A DNA stretch of 64,000 nt from contig NZ_VTPY01000001.1 in assembly GCF_008297955.1 (NCBI RefSeq), positions 704,157 to 768,156 on the forward strand. The letters run 5' to 3'. The notes under the pieces were generated by a model. It was not told the DNA's origin and ran no database searches. It saw nothing but the letters and a program-made list of their open reading frames with translations. Of this stretch, positions 53,188-61,796 are shown piece after piece. Both the position numbers and the translations under genes were made by a program. Source of the DNA: Billgrantia pellis (lineage in GTDB: Bacteria > Pseudomonadota > Gammaproteobacteria > Pseudomonadales > Halomonadaceae). Each line of letters opens with the position of its first letter. The first letter of the stretch is position 1.

Positions 53188-54221
53188 ACGGCCTTGGCCA
53201 AGCTTTCGGGATCGAGTCGCTCGATCGGGTAGGGCAGCTTCAGCCGCTTGACGGCCTGGCCATCGACATGGAGCGGGCCGAGGTCGTCGCGAGTGCTCAG
53301 CACCGCCAGGATCTCGGCCTGGCCGTAGGCGTCGATCTCCGCTGCCACCACCTCGCCGTGACTCTTGCCTCCCGCATCGTTTACGCTGGCGCCCAGCTCG
53401 GGAAGGTGCTCCCCCTCCAATTGCGCCCGCACCAGGCGTTTCTTCACCTGGCCGCGGAAATGCGCCCGCGCCACCACTTCCTGGCCGGTGTAACAACCTT
53501 TCTTGAAGCTGACGCCACCGAGTGCCTCCCAATTGATCATCTGCGGCAGCAGGGCATCGTAGTGGGCACCGGTCAGCCAGGCGAGCCCGGCCTGGATGTC
53601 ATGCAAGCGCCATACACTGTTGCCGACCGGCACGGCCTGGGCGCTCAGTTGCCGGAAGGCTTCGCTGGCCTGGGCCTGCGGCAGGCAGACCATGAGTCGC
53701 GGCTGCGAGCCGGGGTGAGCGAGAATCTGGCGTTCGCCATCGCCGGCCTGATGCCAGACGCGTGGTGGTACGAGGTCGAAGCCCACCTCTCCCAGTGCCT
53801 CGGCCTCTTTTCCGATCAGCCCCAGCAACGCCAGGTCGTCGCGGATGGTGAGTTCGGTCTTGTAGAAGGGGGCGAACTTCCTGAGATGGTCGCGCAGCGA
53901 CCCGATCAGCTCGCGATGCAGGATCAGGCGGTAACGATCCTCACTGACGCGCAGCAGCTGGGCATTGGCCAGCATGCGTCCCTTGGGTGTGCAGAAGCTG
54001 GTCAACGGGGCGAAGTCGCCATCGGCAAGCTCGACCTGGGCGCTGGTCTGACCCTGCAGCAGCTTGTCGGCGCCGGTACCGCTCACGTCCAGCACTGCCA
54101 TGTGGACCAGAGGGACGATGACGGTTCTTTCCATGGCCTGGCGGGCCGGCTCGGGCGTGTCGAATTCGACCCGCGTATCGCTCGCATGCCGCCCCTCCAG
54201 GGCGGTGATCCAATCGTTCAT
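53184..54221 (-). CDS. ygfZ: Folate-binding protein YgfZ
   Basis: A 345-residue cytosolic protein structurally related to GcvT, needed for assembly or repair of certain [4Fe-4S] proteins in a tetrahydrofolate-dependent way. The defining motif KGCYTGQE is at residues 241-248 with the essential cysteine C243. N-terminal SGTGADKLLQGQTSAQVELA and FCTPKGRMLANAQLLR (about 50-92) are also typical. Length is close to E. coli YgfZ. It is divergent from the small metal-associated-domain protein gene and tail-to-tail with tatD, with a four-base overlap. Confidence 0.93.
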   Translation of the reverse strand: MNDWITALEGRHASDTRVEFDTPEPARQAMERTVIVPLVHMAVLDVSGTGADKLLQGQTSAQVELADGDFAPLTSFCTPKGRMLANAQLLRVSEDRYRLILHRELIGSLRDHLRKFAPFYKTELTIRDDLALLGLIGKEAEALGEVGFDLVPPRVWHQAGDGERQILAHPGSQPRLMVCLPQAQASEAFRQLSAQAVPVGNSVWRLHDIQAGLAWLTGAHYDALLPQMINWEALGGVSFKKGCYTGQEVVARAHFRGQVKKRLVRAQLEGEHLPELGASVNDAGGKSHGEVVAAEIDAYGQAEILAVLSTRDDLGPLHVDGQAVKRLKLPYPIERLDPESLAKAV

Positions 54222-54359
54222 GCCTGTGGCTCCAGGTCGTCATGTTGGGGAAGTATGTTCCATGGTATGCGGGCAGCAGGGAGGGAATGCAAGCGGCTGC
54301 CGCCTTGCGGGCGCCGTGGTAGACTCGAGATGCCTTCAGCCCGTCACCAGGAGTCTTGC

Positions 54360-54557
54360 ATGGCACAGCAGTCGCTGAGCTTTAACGGTGTGGAGAACGC
54401 CGACCAGATCAATCGCATCACCACGGCGCTGATGATGGTGGATGGCGTCGAGAGCGCCGAGGTCGGTCGCCATGGTGCCGATGTCGAGGGAAGAGTGAGC
54501 CGCGAAGCGCTGGTCCGGGCCGTCAAGGCCCTCGACCTGCCGATCGAAGTCAAATGA
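54360..54557 (+). CDS. Small HMA-fold-like protein lacking CxxC
   Basis: A 65-residue protein whose pattern (LSFNGVENADQINRITTALMMVDGVESAEVGRHGADVEGRVSREALVRAVKAL in overall beta-alpha-beta-beta-alpha-beta order) resembles heavy-metal-associated domains of the CopZ/Atx1 kind, including the VDGVESAEV segment. The metal-binding CxxC is absent: the loop reads ADQIN. It therefore probably does not bind copper in the usual way. GTCACCAGGAG lies before the ATG. An OsmC-family gene follows 19 bases later, so the pair may form an operon. Role unknown. Confidence 0.6.
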   Translation: MAQQSLSFNGVENADQINRITTALMMVDGVESAEVGRHGADVEGRVSREALVRAVKALDLPIEVK

Positions 54558-54576
54558 GCCACCGGAACCCCTCGCC

Positions 54577-54996
54577 ATGAAACGGGCCATCGAGATCGTC
54601 AGCGAGCGAAACAGCGTCTTTCGTCAGCGCGTGGAGATCGAAGGATTCGAGGACCTTCACGTCGACGTGCCCAAAGCCTTCGGCGGCGAGGGCAGTGCTC
54701 CGGATCCGCATGACTATTTCGACCTGTCGTTGGGGGCTTGCAAGGCGATTACCGCGCAGATGTACGCCCATCGCAAGCAGTGGCCGCTGGAGGGCATCAG
54801 CGTCAAGGTCAATCGCGACGACAGCGAGGAACGCAAGGGCACTTATCGACTCGAAGTGATCATGACCTTTCATGGCATCGTTGACAGTGAGCAGCGCGCC
54901 AGGCTGGAAGAGATCAGCCACAAATGCCCCATCCATCGTCTTATGACCAGCGCCACCGTAGAGGTCATCACCCGGGCCACCGCTGCCGACACGTAG
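54577..54996 (+). CDS. OsmC-family protein
   Basis: A 139-residue protein of the OsmC/Ohr superfamily, YhfA-like in size. The two conserved cysteines are C55 in [11 protein letters not shown] and C117 in [10 protein letters not shown]; in OsmC and Ohr the pair reduces organic hydroperoxides. GKGS-like substrate residues of Ohr are not obvious, so whether it is a peroxidase for lipid hydroperoxides is open. It starts 19 bases after the small HMA-like gene and 97 bases before uvrB. Confidence 0.85.
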   Translation: MKRAIEIVSERNSVFRQRVEIEGFEDLHVDVPKAFGGEGSAPDPHDYFDLSLGACKAITAQMYAHRKQWPLEGISVKVNRDDSEERKGTYRLEVIMTFHGIVDSEQRARLEEISHKCPIHRLMTSATVEVITRATAADT

Positions 54997-55093
54997 ACCA
55001 CGAAGCGGTCTTATACTGTTACATCGGCATCGGTACGTTACCCGGGCGCTCGGGAAAGAGCTGAATGCGCGCTGGTCCCTGTTCGGAGTCGCC

Positions 55094-57115
55094 ATGAGCA
55101 AGCCGTTTCGCCTCAATGCCAACTTCAAGCCCGCCGGCGACCAGCCGAGTGCCATCGAAGGCCTGATCAAGGGGCTGGAGGCCGGGCTCGCCCACCAGAC
55201 GCTGCTTGGTGTGACCGGCTCCGGCAAGACCTTCACCATGGCCAACGTGGTCGAGCGGCTGCAGCGCCCGACCATCGTCATGGCCCCCAACAAGACGCTC
55301 GCCGCCCAGCTCTACGGCGAGTTCAAGTCGTTCTTTCCCGATAACGCGATCGAGTACTTCGTCTCCTATTACGACTACTATCAGCCGGAGGCCTATGTGC
55401 CTTCGTCGGATACCTTCATCGAGAAGGACGCCTCGATCAACGACCACATCGAACAGATGCGGCTCTCGGCGACCAAGGCGCTGCTCGAGCGTCGCGATGC
55501 CCTGATCGTGGTCTCGGTCTCGGCGATCTACGGTCTCGGCGACCCCGACCAGTACCTGAAGATGCGCCTGCACTTCACTCGCGGCGAGCTGATCGATCAG
55601 CGTAGCTTTCTACGTCGCCTGGCGGAGTTGCAATACACGCGCAACGACATGGACTTCAAGCGCGGTACCTACCGCGTACGCGGCGATGTGATCGACATCT
55701 ACCCGGCCGACTCCGACGAGGAGGCGGTACGGGTCGAGCTGTTCGACGACGAGATCGACTCGATCCGCCTGTTCGATCCGCTCACCGGCGAGGTACGCGG
55801 TCACGTTCCGCGCATGACCATCTATCCCAAGAGCCACTACGTGACCCCGCGCGAGACGATCCTCTCCGCCGCCGAGAGGATCAAGGCCGAGCTGGTCGAG
55901 CGCCTGGAGTGGCTGCGCAAGAACGACCGGCTGGTGGAGGCGCAGCGCCTCGAGCAGCGTACGCTCTACGATCTCGAGATGATGAACGAGCTGGGCTACT
56001 GCAACGGGATCGAAAACTATTCGCGCTACCTCTCGGGCCGCGCACCCGGGGAGCCGCCGCCGACCTTCTTCGACTATTTGCCGGCCGATGCGTTGCTGTT
56101 CATCGACGAATCCCACGTCAGCGTTCCCCAGGTCGGCGGTATGTACAAGGGCGACCGCTCGCGCAAGGAGACGCTGGTCGAATACGGCTTCCGCCTGCCC
56201 TCGGCGCTCGATAACCGACCCATGACCTTCGAAGAGTGGGAGCGTATCTGCCCGCAGACCATCTTCGTCTCGGCCACCCCGGGGCCCTACGAGGCCGAGC
56301 ACGCCGGCCAAGTGGTGGAGCAGGTGGTGCGCCCGACCGGGCTGGTCGACCCGGAAATCGAAGTACGGCCGGCGACCACCCAGGTCGACGACCTGCTCTC
56401 CGAGATTCGCGCCCGTGCCGAGGTGGGCGAGCGGGTGCTCGTTACTACCCTGACCAAGCGCATGGCAGAGGACCTGACCGAATACCTCGACGAGCACGAC
56501 GTGCGGGTGCGCTACCTGCATTCCGACATCGATACCGTGGAGCGGGTGGAGATCATCCGCGACCTGCGGCTGGGCAAATTCGACGTACTGGTGGGCATCA
56601 ACCTGCTGCGCGAGGGTCTCGACATCCCCGAGGTCTCGCTGGTGGCGATTCTCGATGCCGACAAGGAGGGCTTCCTGCGCAACGAGCGCTCGCTGATCCA
56701 GACCATCGGCCGGGCGGCACGCAACGCCCACGGCAAGGCGATCCTCTACGCCGACCGGGTCACCGACTCCATGCGCCGCGCCATCGACGAGACCGAGCGG
56801 CGCCGGGCCAAGCAGGTCGCCCACAACGAGCAGCACGGCATCACACCGACTACCGTCATCCGCTCGGTGGCCGACATCATGGAAGCGGCCCAAGCCCCCG
56901 GGCGCAAGGGCAAGGGTCGGCGCGGCGAGCGAAAGGTGGCCGAAGGGGCAGCGATCTACGATCTCTCCGAATTGTCGCCGATGGACCTGGTCAAGGAGGT
57001 CTCGCGGGTTGAGGACGCCATGTTCGAGGCGGCCCAGAACCTGGAGTTCGAGGAAGCGGCGCGACTGCGCGACCGGCTGCATGAGTTGAAGGAGCGTCAG
57101 CTGGCGCTGGGGTAA
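55094..57115 (+). CDS. uvrB: UvrABC system protein B
   Basis: A 673-residue nucleotide-excision-repair helicase-like protein that verifies damage and loads UvrC. Walker A is [10 protein letters not shown] near residue 38, followed by the beta-hairpin region ([21 protein letters not shown], near 93-113), DExx box IDESHVS near 337, motif [12 protein letters not shown] near 535 and a C-terminal UVR motif ([16 protein letters not shown]). Full length. I found no LexA-type SOS box in the 97 bases upstream. The remnant of a nei-like glycosylase gene follows 15 bases after the stop. Confidence 0.97.
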   Translation: MSKPFRLNANFKPAGDQPSAIEGLIKGLEAGLAHQTLLGVTGSGKTFTMANVVERLQRPTIVMAPNKTLAAQLYGEFKSFFPDNAIEYFVSYYDYYQPEAYVPSSDTFIEKDASINDHIEQMRLSATKALLERRDALIVVSVSAIYGLGDPDQYLKMRLHFTRGELIDQRSFLRRLAELQYTRNDMDFKRGTYRVRGDVIDIYPADSDEEAVRVELFDDEIDSIRLFDPLTGEVRGHVPRMTIYPKSHYVTPRETILSAAERIKAELVERLEWLRKNDRLVEAQRLEQRTLYDLEMMNELGYCNGIENYSRYLSGRAPGEPPPTFFDYLPADALLFIDESHVSVPQVGGMYKGDRSRKETLVEYGFRLPSALDNRPMTFEEWERICPQTIFVSATPGPYEAEHAGQVVEQVVRPTGLVDPEIEVRPATTQVDDLLSEIRARAEVGERVLVTTLTKRMAEDLTEYLDEHDVRVRYLHSDIDTVERVEIIRDLRLGKFDVLVGINLLREGLDIPEVSLVAILDADKEGFLRNERSLIQTIGRAARNAHGKAILYADRVTDSMRRAIDETERRRAKQVAHNEQHGITPTTVIRSVADIMEAAQAPGRKGKGRRGERKVAEGAAIYDLSELSPMDLVKEVSRVEDAMFEAAQNLEFEEAARLRDRLHELKERQLALG

Positions 57116-57130
57116 AGGCTTATTGATTGA

Positions 57131-57385
57131 GTGGCTTTCGAGTCGTCTGCCCGCTCGTGGCTTTCCGTCGACAGGACTACGAGGGGGCGCTGTGAACAGG
57201 TGGGTGTGACCAGCCGTGGCGAATGGGCCGCCGCCGCGCGCCGGCGGGGCGAAAGCCGGCGACTGTGTCGCTTCGCCGTGTACGAGCGCGATGGCTTGCC
57301 GTGTCACGACTGCGGGAATTCGATAACGCGGGAAACCGTCGCCTCGCGGCGGCTGTACCGCTGCCCACGATGCCAGCCGGGCTGA
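57131..57385 (+). pseudogene. Remnant of Nei/Fpg DNA glycosylase (C-terminal zinc finger)
   Basis: An 84-codon open frame starting at GTG, directly preceded by an in-frame TGA. The last 40 codons spell the zf-FPG_IleRS finger of Fpg/Nei enzymes: FAVYERDGLPCHDCG, then ASRRLYRCPRC, giving C-x2-C-x16-C-x2-C with the Arg of the DNA-binding hairpin. VGVTSRGEWAAAARRRG before it fits the helix region that precedes the finger in Nei. The catalytic Pro/Glu N-terminus and two-thirds of the protein are missing, as the intact uvrB occupies the space. A deletion remnant is most likely; a stand-alone small zinc protein is the alternative. Confidence 0.7.
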
Positions 57386-57452
57386 AGCCGACAAAAATTT
57401 ATACCGTTATCTTAAGAGCCATTTCAACTTCTCTTCACTCTTGGCGGCACGA

Positions 57453-57467
57453 CCCTGTCGAACAGGG
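57453..57467. promoter_or_regulatory. Palindrome CCCTGT-CGA-ACAGGG upstream of fumarase
   Basis: Perfect six-base arms ten bases upstream of the TATAAT at 57478, so it overlaps the -35 zone. That is a typical repressor-operator position. Its CTGT/ACAG half-sites recall LexA boxes, but the spacer is 3 bases rather than 8, so it is not a LexA box. Confidence 0.4.
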
Positions 57468-57477
57468 CCCGATACGG

Positions 57478-57483
57478 TATAAT
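57478..57483 (+). promoter_or_regulatory. Candidate -10 hexamer of fumarase promoter
   Basis: A perfect TATAAT, 77 bases upstream of the fumarase ATG. No good -35 hexamer is at 16-18 bases, so an activator or the palindrome at 57453-57467 may matter. Confidence 0.45.
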
Positions 57484-57559
57484 TCGCCACCGTTCGAGCC
57501 CGCCACATCGTTCGATGTCAGAAGCGGGCAAGCCGATAAAGCCGAGGAGTTCCTTGCAC

Positions 57560-59065
57560 ATGACCGTGATCCGCCAGGACGACCTGATCCAGAGCGTCGC
57601 CGACGCCCTGCAGTACATCTCCTACTACCATCCCAAGGATTTCATCGACGCCATGGCGGCGGCATACGAGCGGGAAGAGAATCCGGCGGCCAAGGATGCC
57701 ATTGCCCAGATCCTGATCAACTCGCGCATGTGTGCCCTGGGGCATCGTCCGATTTGCCAGGACACCGGCATCGTCACCGTTTTCGTTCATGTCGGCATGA
57801 ACGTGCGCTTCGAGGCCGACATGAGCCTCGACGACATGATCAACGAGGGCGTGCGTCGCGCTTACCAATTGCCGGATAACGTATTGCGCGCCTCGGTGCT
57901 GGCCGATCCGGATGGCGCGCGGAAAAATACCGGCGACAACACGCCGGCGGTGATCCATCACAAGCTGGTGCCGGGCGATACCGTGGAAGTGCACGTGGCC
58001 GCCAAGGGGGGCGGCAGCGAGGCCAAGAGCAAGTTCGCCATGCTCAATCCCTCCGACAACGTGGTCGACTGGGTCATGGAGCAACTGCCCAAGATGGGCG
58101 CCGGCTGGTGTCCGCCGGGCATGCTCGGCATCGGCATCGGCGGTACCGCCGAGAAGGCGATGGAACTGGCCAAGGAAGCGCTGCTCGATCCCATCGACAT
58201 TCAGGAGCTGCAGGCGCGCGGTGCTTCAAGTCGCGCCGAGGCGCTGCGTCTGGAACTGTTTGACAAGGTCAACAGAAGCGGGATCGGTGCCCAGGGCCTC
58301 GGCGGTCTGACCACGGTGCTGGATATCAAGGTCCGGGATTATCCGACCCACGCCGCCAACAAGCCGGTGGCGATCATTCCCAACTGCGCCGCCACGCGCC
58401 ATGCCCATTTCACCCTCGACGGCACGGGGCCGGCCGCGCTGCCCGCCCCCAAGCTCGAGGACTGGCCCGAGATTAGCCGCGAGACGGGAGACAACGTCAA
58501 GCGTGTCAATCTCGATACGGTGACGCCGGAAGAGGTACAGACTTGGCAGCCGGGCGATACGCTGCTGCTCAACGGTAAGCTGCTCACCGGACGTGATGCC
58601 GCCCATAAGCGCATGGTCGACATGATCGCCAAGGGCGAGGCGCTGCCGGTCGATTTGAAAGGGCGCTTCATCTACTACGTCGGCCCGGTGGATCCGGTGC
58701 GCGACGAGGTGGTGGGTCCTGCCGGTCCCACCACGGCCACCCGCATGGACAAGTTCACCCGTACGATGCTCGAGGAAACCGGTCTGCTGGGCATGGTCGG
58801 CAAGGCCGAGCGCGGTCCGGCCGCCATCGAGGCGATTCGCGACAACAAGGCGGTCTATCTGATGGCGGTGGGCGGTTCCGCCTACCTGGTGGCGCAGGCG
58901 ATCAAGAAATCCCGCGTAGTAGGGTTCGCCGACCTGGGCATGGAGGCGATCTATGAGTTCGAGGTCGAGGACATGCCGGTCACCGTAGCGGTGGACAGCC
59001 AGGGCACCTCCGTGCATCAGACCGGGCCCGCCAAGTGGAAGGAGATCATCGCCGAGCGCGCCTGA
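57560..59065 (+). CDS. fumA: Class I fumarate hydratase (iron-sulfur)
   Basis: A 501-residue fumarase of the homodimeric, oxygen-sensitive [4Fe-4S] class (FumA/FumB type), interconverting fumarate and malate in the TCA cycle. Cluster cysteines appear in GHRPICQDTG (C66) and PNCAATRH (near residue 292) among others. Both the catalytic alpha part and the C-terminal beta part (GRDAAHKRMVDMIAKGE, GPTTATRMDKFTRTMLEETG) are present in one chain. It is shorter than E. coli FumA (548) at the N-terminus. ATG 57560 has GAGGAG ten bases upstream; an ATG 15 codons earlier is less likely. Confidence 0.94.
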   Translation: MTVIRQDDLIQSVADALQYISYYHPKDFIDAMAAAYEREENPAAKDAIAQILINSRMCALGHRPICQDTGIVTVFVHVGMNVRFEADMSLDDMINEGVRRAYQLPDNVLRASVLADPDGARKNTGDNTPAVIHHKLVPGDTVEVHVAAKGGGSEAKSKFAMLNPSDNVVDWVMEQLPKMGAGWCPPGMLGIGIGGTAEKAMELAKEALLDPIDIQELQARGASSRAEALRLELFDKVNRSGIGAQGLGGLTTVLDIKVRDYPTHAANKPVAIIPNCAATRHAHFTLDGTGPAALPAPKLEDWPEISRETGDNVKRVNLDTVTPEEVQTWQPGDTLLLNGKLLTGRDAAHKRMVDMIAKGEALPVDLKGRFIYYVGPVDPVRDEVVGPAGPTTATRMDKFTRTMLEETGLLGMVGKAERGPAAIEAIRDNKAVYLMAVGGSAYLVAQAIKKSRVVGFADLGMEAIYEFEVEDMPVTVAVDSQGTSVHQTGPAKWKEIIAERA

Positions 59066-59167
59066 GCCCACGCCCGCGCCCGATCTCGGTACCGGCGGCC
59101 CCGCCTTCTGGCAGGGCCGCCGTCGTCTGGGGTATGCTGCAGATTGCTGTTTTTTCAGGGAGAGATC

Positions 59168-60586
59168 ATGGCATCCTGGCTATTGGGCCTGGCGATCTTC
59201 GTGGTGCACCTGCTGGGCTTCCTCTCGGCGGTACTGGCGTTGCTCTCCAGCCGCACCTCTCAGGGGGCCGTGGCGTGGATCATCTCCCTGGTGACGTTTC
59301 CCTATGTGGCCGTACCCGCCTACTGGATCTTCGGGCGGCCGCGCTTCTACGGCTACATCTCTGCCCGTGGCGAGCGGGATAGCGTGTTGCGACGCATTCT
59401 TGCCGATCAACACTGGCGTCTCGACCCCTTCCTGGTGGACGTGCGCAGCCCTGACGTGAAGGCGGTGGAGCGGCTCTCCAAGATGCCATTGACCAGTGGC
59501 AATCAGGCCGAGCTGCTGGTCGACGGAAAGAGCACCTTCGACAGTATCTTCGCCGGCATCGACTCGGCCGAACGCTATGTACTGGTGCAGTTCTTCATCG
59601 TGCGCCATGATGCGCTGGGCCAACAGCTCAAGGAGCGCATGCTGCGTGCCGTGAAGCGCGGCGTGCGGGTCTATTTTCTCTATGACGAGATCGGCAGCCG
59701 CAAGCTGGCCGAAGGCTATCTCAGCGAACTGGCCGATGCCGGCGTCGAGGTCAGCCCATTCCGCTCGTCGCGCGGCTTCAAGCACCGCTTCCAGCTCAAT
59801 TTTCGCAACCATCGCAAGGTTCTCGTAGTGGACGGTCGCGAAGGCTGGCTCGGCGGATTCAACGTCGGTGTCGAGTATCTCGGGCAACATCCGCGGCACG
59901 GACCCTGGCGCGACACGCACCTGAAGCTGGCCGGGCCTAGCGTGCTGGGGCTCCAGGAGGCCTTCTGGGAAGATTGGCATTGGGCCACCGGCGAGGTCAT
60001 CAACTTGTGCTGGGAGCCGCAGGTCGTCTGCGAGGAGTGCCAGAATGTCATCATCGTCCCGTCGGGGCCGGCCGATCACCAGGAGACTGCCAGCTTGCTG
60101 GTGCAGCTCGCCATCCATAGCGCTCATGAGCGGTTGTGGGTAACCAGCCCCTACTTCGTTCCCGATCAGGGCGTACAGGATGCCCTGCGCTTGGCCGCCA
60201 TGCGCGGGGTGGATGTGCGCATCATGATGCCCGAGCATCCCGACCATCTACTGATCTACCTATCGGCCTTCTCCTTTCTGCCCGACATGGTGCGTGCGGG
60301 GGTCAAGGTGTATCGCTATCAGCCTGGCTTCATGCATCAGAAGGTCATCCTGATCGATGACGCGGCGGCGGCCGTGGGTACGGTGAATCTCGACAATCGC
60401 TCGTTTCGCCTCAACTTCGAGATCACGGCCTTCCTTCCTGACCGAGGGTTCGCCGCCGAGGTACATCGTATGCTCGAACACGACTTTGCGGTTTGTCGAC
60501 GTATCGATTACGAGGAGCTGCATCACCGGCCGCTGTGGCTCAAGCTGGTCTCGCGCGCCGCCTATCTGACGGCGCCGATCCAGTAA
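59168..60586 (+). CDS. cls: Cardiolipin synthase (ClsA-like)
   Basis: A 472-residue phospholipase-D-superfamily enzyme joining two phosphatidylglycerol molecules into cardiolipin at the inner membrane. Two N-terminal transmembrane helices (about residues 3-22 and 32-55) precede two HKD motifs, NHRKVLVVDGREGWLGGFN near 215 and MHQKVILIDDAAAAVGTVN near 397. FFIVRHDALGQ and SPYFVPDQ are also conserved. CAGGGAGAG lies before ATG 59168; an in-frame ATG eight codons earlier is worse placed. Cardiolipin rises with salinity in many halotolerant bacteria, which suits the inferred host. Confidence 0.93.
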   Translation: MASWLLGLAIFVVHLLGFLSAVLALLSSRTSQGAVAWIISLVTFPYVAVPAYWIFGRPRFYGYISARGERDSVLRRILADQHWRLDPFLVDVRSPDVKAVERLSKMPLTSGNQAELLVDGKSTFDSIFAGIDSAERYVLVQFFIVRHDALGQQLKERMLRAVKRGVRVYFLYDEIGSRKLAEGYLSELADAGVEVSPFRSSRGFKHRFQLNFRNHRKVLVVDGREGWLGGFNVGVEYLGQHPRHGPWRDTHLKLAGPSVLGLQEAFWEDWHWATGEVINLCWEPQVVCEECQNVIIVPSGPADHQETASLLVQLAIHSAHERLWVTSPYFVPDQGVQDALRLAAMRGVDVRIMMPEHPDHLLIYLSAFSFLPDMVRAGVKVYRYQPGFMHQKVILIDDAAAAVGTVNLDNRSFRLNFEITAFLPDRGFAAEVHRMLEHDFAVCRRIDYEELHHRPLWLKLVSRAAYLTAPIQ

Positions 60587-60704
60587 GTCATGACTGCGCT
60601 TGGGTTCGGGCGGCGGCTGGGGTACATTAGGCGTTGCCTGACGAATGGCCGCGCACCGTGGTGCGCCTTACCTCAAACTGTGTTGGCAGTCAGCGGGAGT
60701 CGCG

Positions 60705-61622
60705 GTGAATCTCGAAACCAAGTGGCTGGAAGATTTCGTTGCCTTGGCCAATACCCGCAGCTTTTCTGCCTCGGCCAGGCAGCGACACGTCACCCAGCCG
60801 GCTTTCAGCCGCCGAATTCGCGCACTGGAGCAGGCGGTGGGCGTGACCTTGGTGGATCGCTCCACGACGCCCATCAACCTGACGCCGGAAGGGCAGCTCT
60901 TCCTGGTCACCGCGCGCAACTTGGTGGAGCAACTCAATGAATGCCTGGGCCATTTGCGCGGTGTTTCCATGGCCCGCGAGGCGCTCGATATCGTCGCTGC
61001 CCACTCCCTGGCGCTCAGCTTCTATCCCGAGTGGATCTCACGCCTTCAGGAGGGGCTGGGTGAACTGCCTACGCGGCTCGTCGCCATGAACGTGGGCGAG
61101 GCGATCCACGTCCTGCGCGAGGGCAACTGCGACCTCATGCTGGCCTATCACGATCCCTATGCCACCATGCAACTGGATGCGGAAGTCTTTCCCTCCTTCT
61201 CGATCGGCCAGGTGAAGATGTTGCCGGTCAGCCTGCCCGACGCCAACGGCAAGCCGCGTTACAGCCTCGAAAGCAAGGACACCATTCCCTATCTTGCCTA
61301 TACTCAGGGCGCGTTTCTGGGGCGCAGCGTGCGCATGCTGCTCAAGAACGATCCCTTGAGGCTGCGGCTGCGTACCGTCTACGAAACCGCCATGGCCGAA
61401 GGGCTCAAGGGGATGGTGTTGCAGGGCGTAGGGCTCGCCTGGATCCCCGATTTCTGCGTGCGTGAGGAGCTCAGGACGGGGCGGTTGGTGCGTGCCGGCA
61501 ATGAGAAATGGGACGTGCCGCTGGAGATTCGCCTCTATCGCTGTTCGCTGGTTCACAAGCCCGGGGTCGAGAAGTTGTGGCGGCAGATGATGAAGCTGCC
61601 ACGCGATTTCCTCCGAGCCTGA
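60705..61622 (+). CDS. LysR-family regulator, HypT-like
   Basis: A 305-residue LysR-type regulator. LETKWLEDFVALANTRSFSASARQRHVTQPAFSRRIRALEQ matches the distinctive opening of E. coli HypT (YjiE), the hypochlorite-responsive regulator activated by methionine oxidation. The core is TQPAFSRRIRALEQ at about residues 30-43. The start is a GTG at 60705 with GGGAG nine bases before; a longer in-frame form exists but would begin in the promoter region. It is flanked by cls and a palindromic element. Target genes and whether it senses HOCl are not deducible. Confidence 0.85.
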   Translation: MNLETKWLEDFVALANTRSFSASARQRHVTQPAFSRRIRALEQAVGVTLVDRSTTPINLTPEGQLFLVTARNLVEQLNECLGHLRGVSMAREALDIVAAHSLALSFYPEWISRLQEGLGELPTRLVAMNVGEAIHVLREGNCDLMLAYHDPYATMQLDAEVFPSFSIGQVKMLPVSLPDANGKPRYSLESKDTIPYLAYTQGAFLGRSVRMLLKNDPLRLRLRTVYETAMAEGLKGMVLQGVGLAWIPDFCVREELRTGRLVRAGNEKWDVPLEIRLYRCSLVHKPGVEKLWRQMMKLPRDFLRA

Positions 61623-61630
61623 AAAGAATG

Positions 61631-61755
61631 GCTTTCCTGCTGCGCTCGTCAGGCAGGCCCCCGGCGGATCGTCGCTATCCTCATGTAGGCACTACACTCC
61701 GGTAGCTCCGCTCCGGCGGTGACCGGCCTGCCTTCGCTCGCGACGGAAATCCCTT
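61631..61755. repeat. Imperfect long inverted repeat, intergenic
   Basis: The left arm around 61631-61660 and right arm 61726-61755 share GGCAGGCC/GGCCTGCC at their inner ends (61653-61660 and 61726-61733) and pair imperfectly outward (GCTTTCC...GGAAA). They enclose about 65 bases. It lies between convergent hypT-like and nadM genes and may work as a terminator or be a REP/BIME-type repeat. Confidence 0.5.
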
Positions 61756-61796
61756 ACTTTTCCAAGCAACAGTTTTATCGATCCCTGGCTTGGATA

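Noticed and set aside
54997..55093. LexA (SOS) box upstream of uvrB
   Set aside because: CTGT occurs near 55016 but no ACAG follows at the required 8-base spacing.
55610..57394. 594-codon minus-strand frame opposite uvrB
   Set aside because: Antisense shadow of uvrB; no family resemblance.
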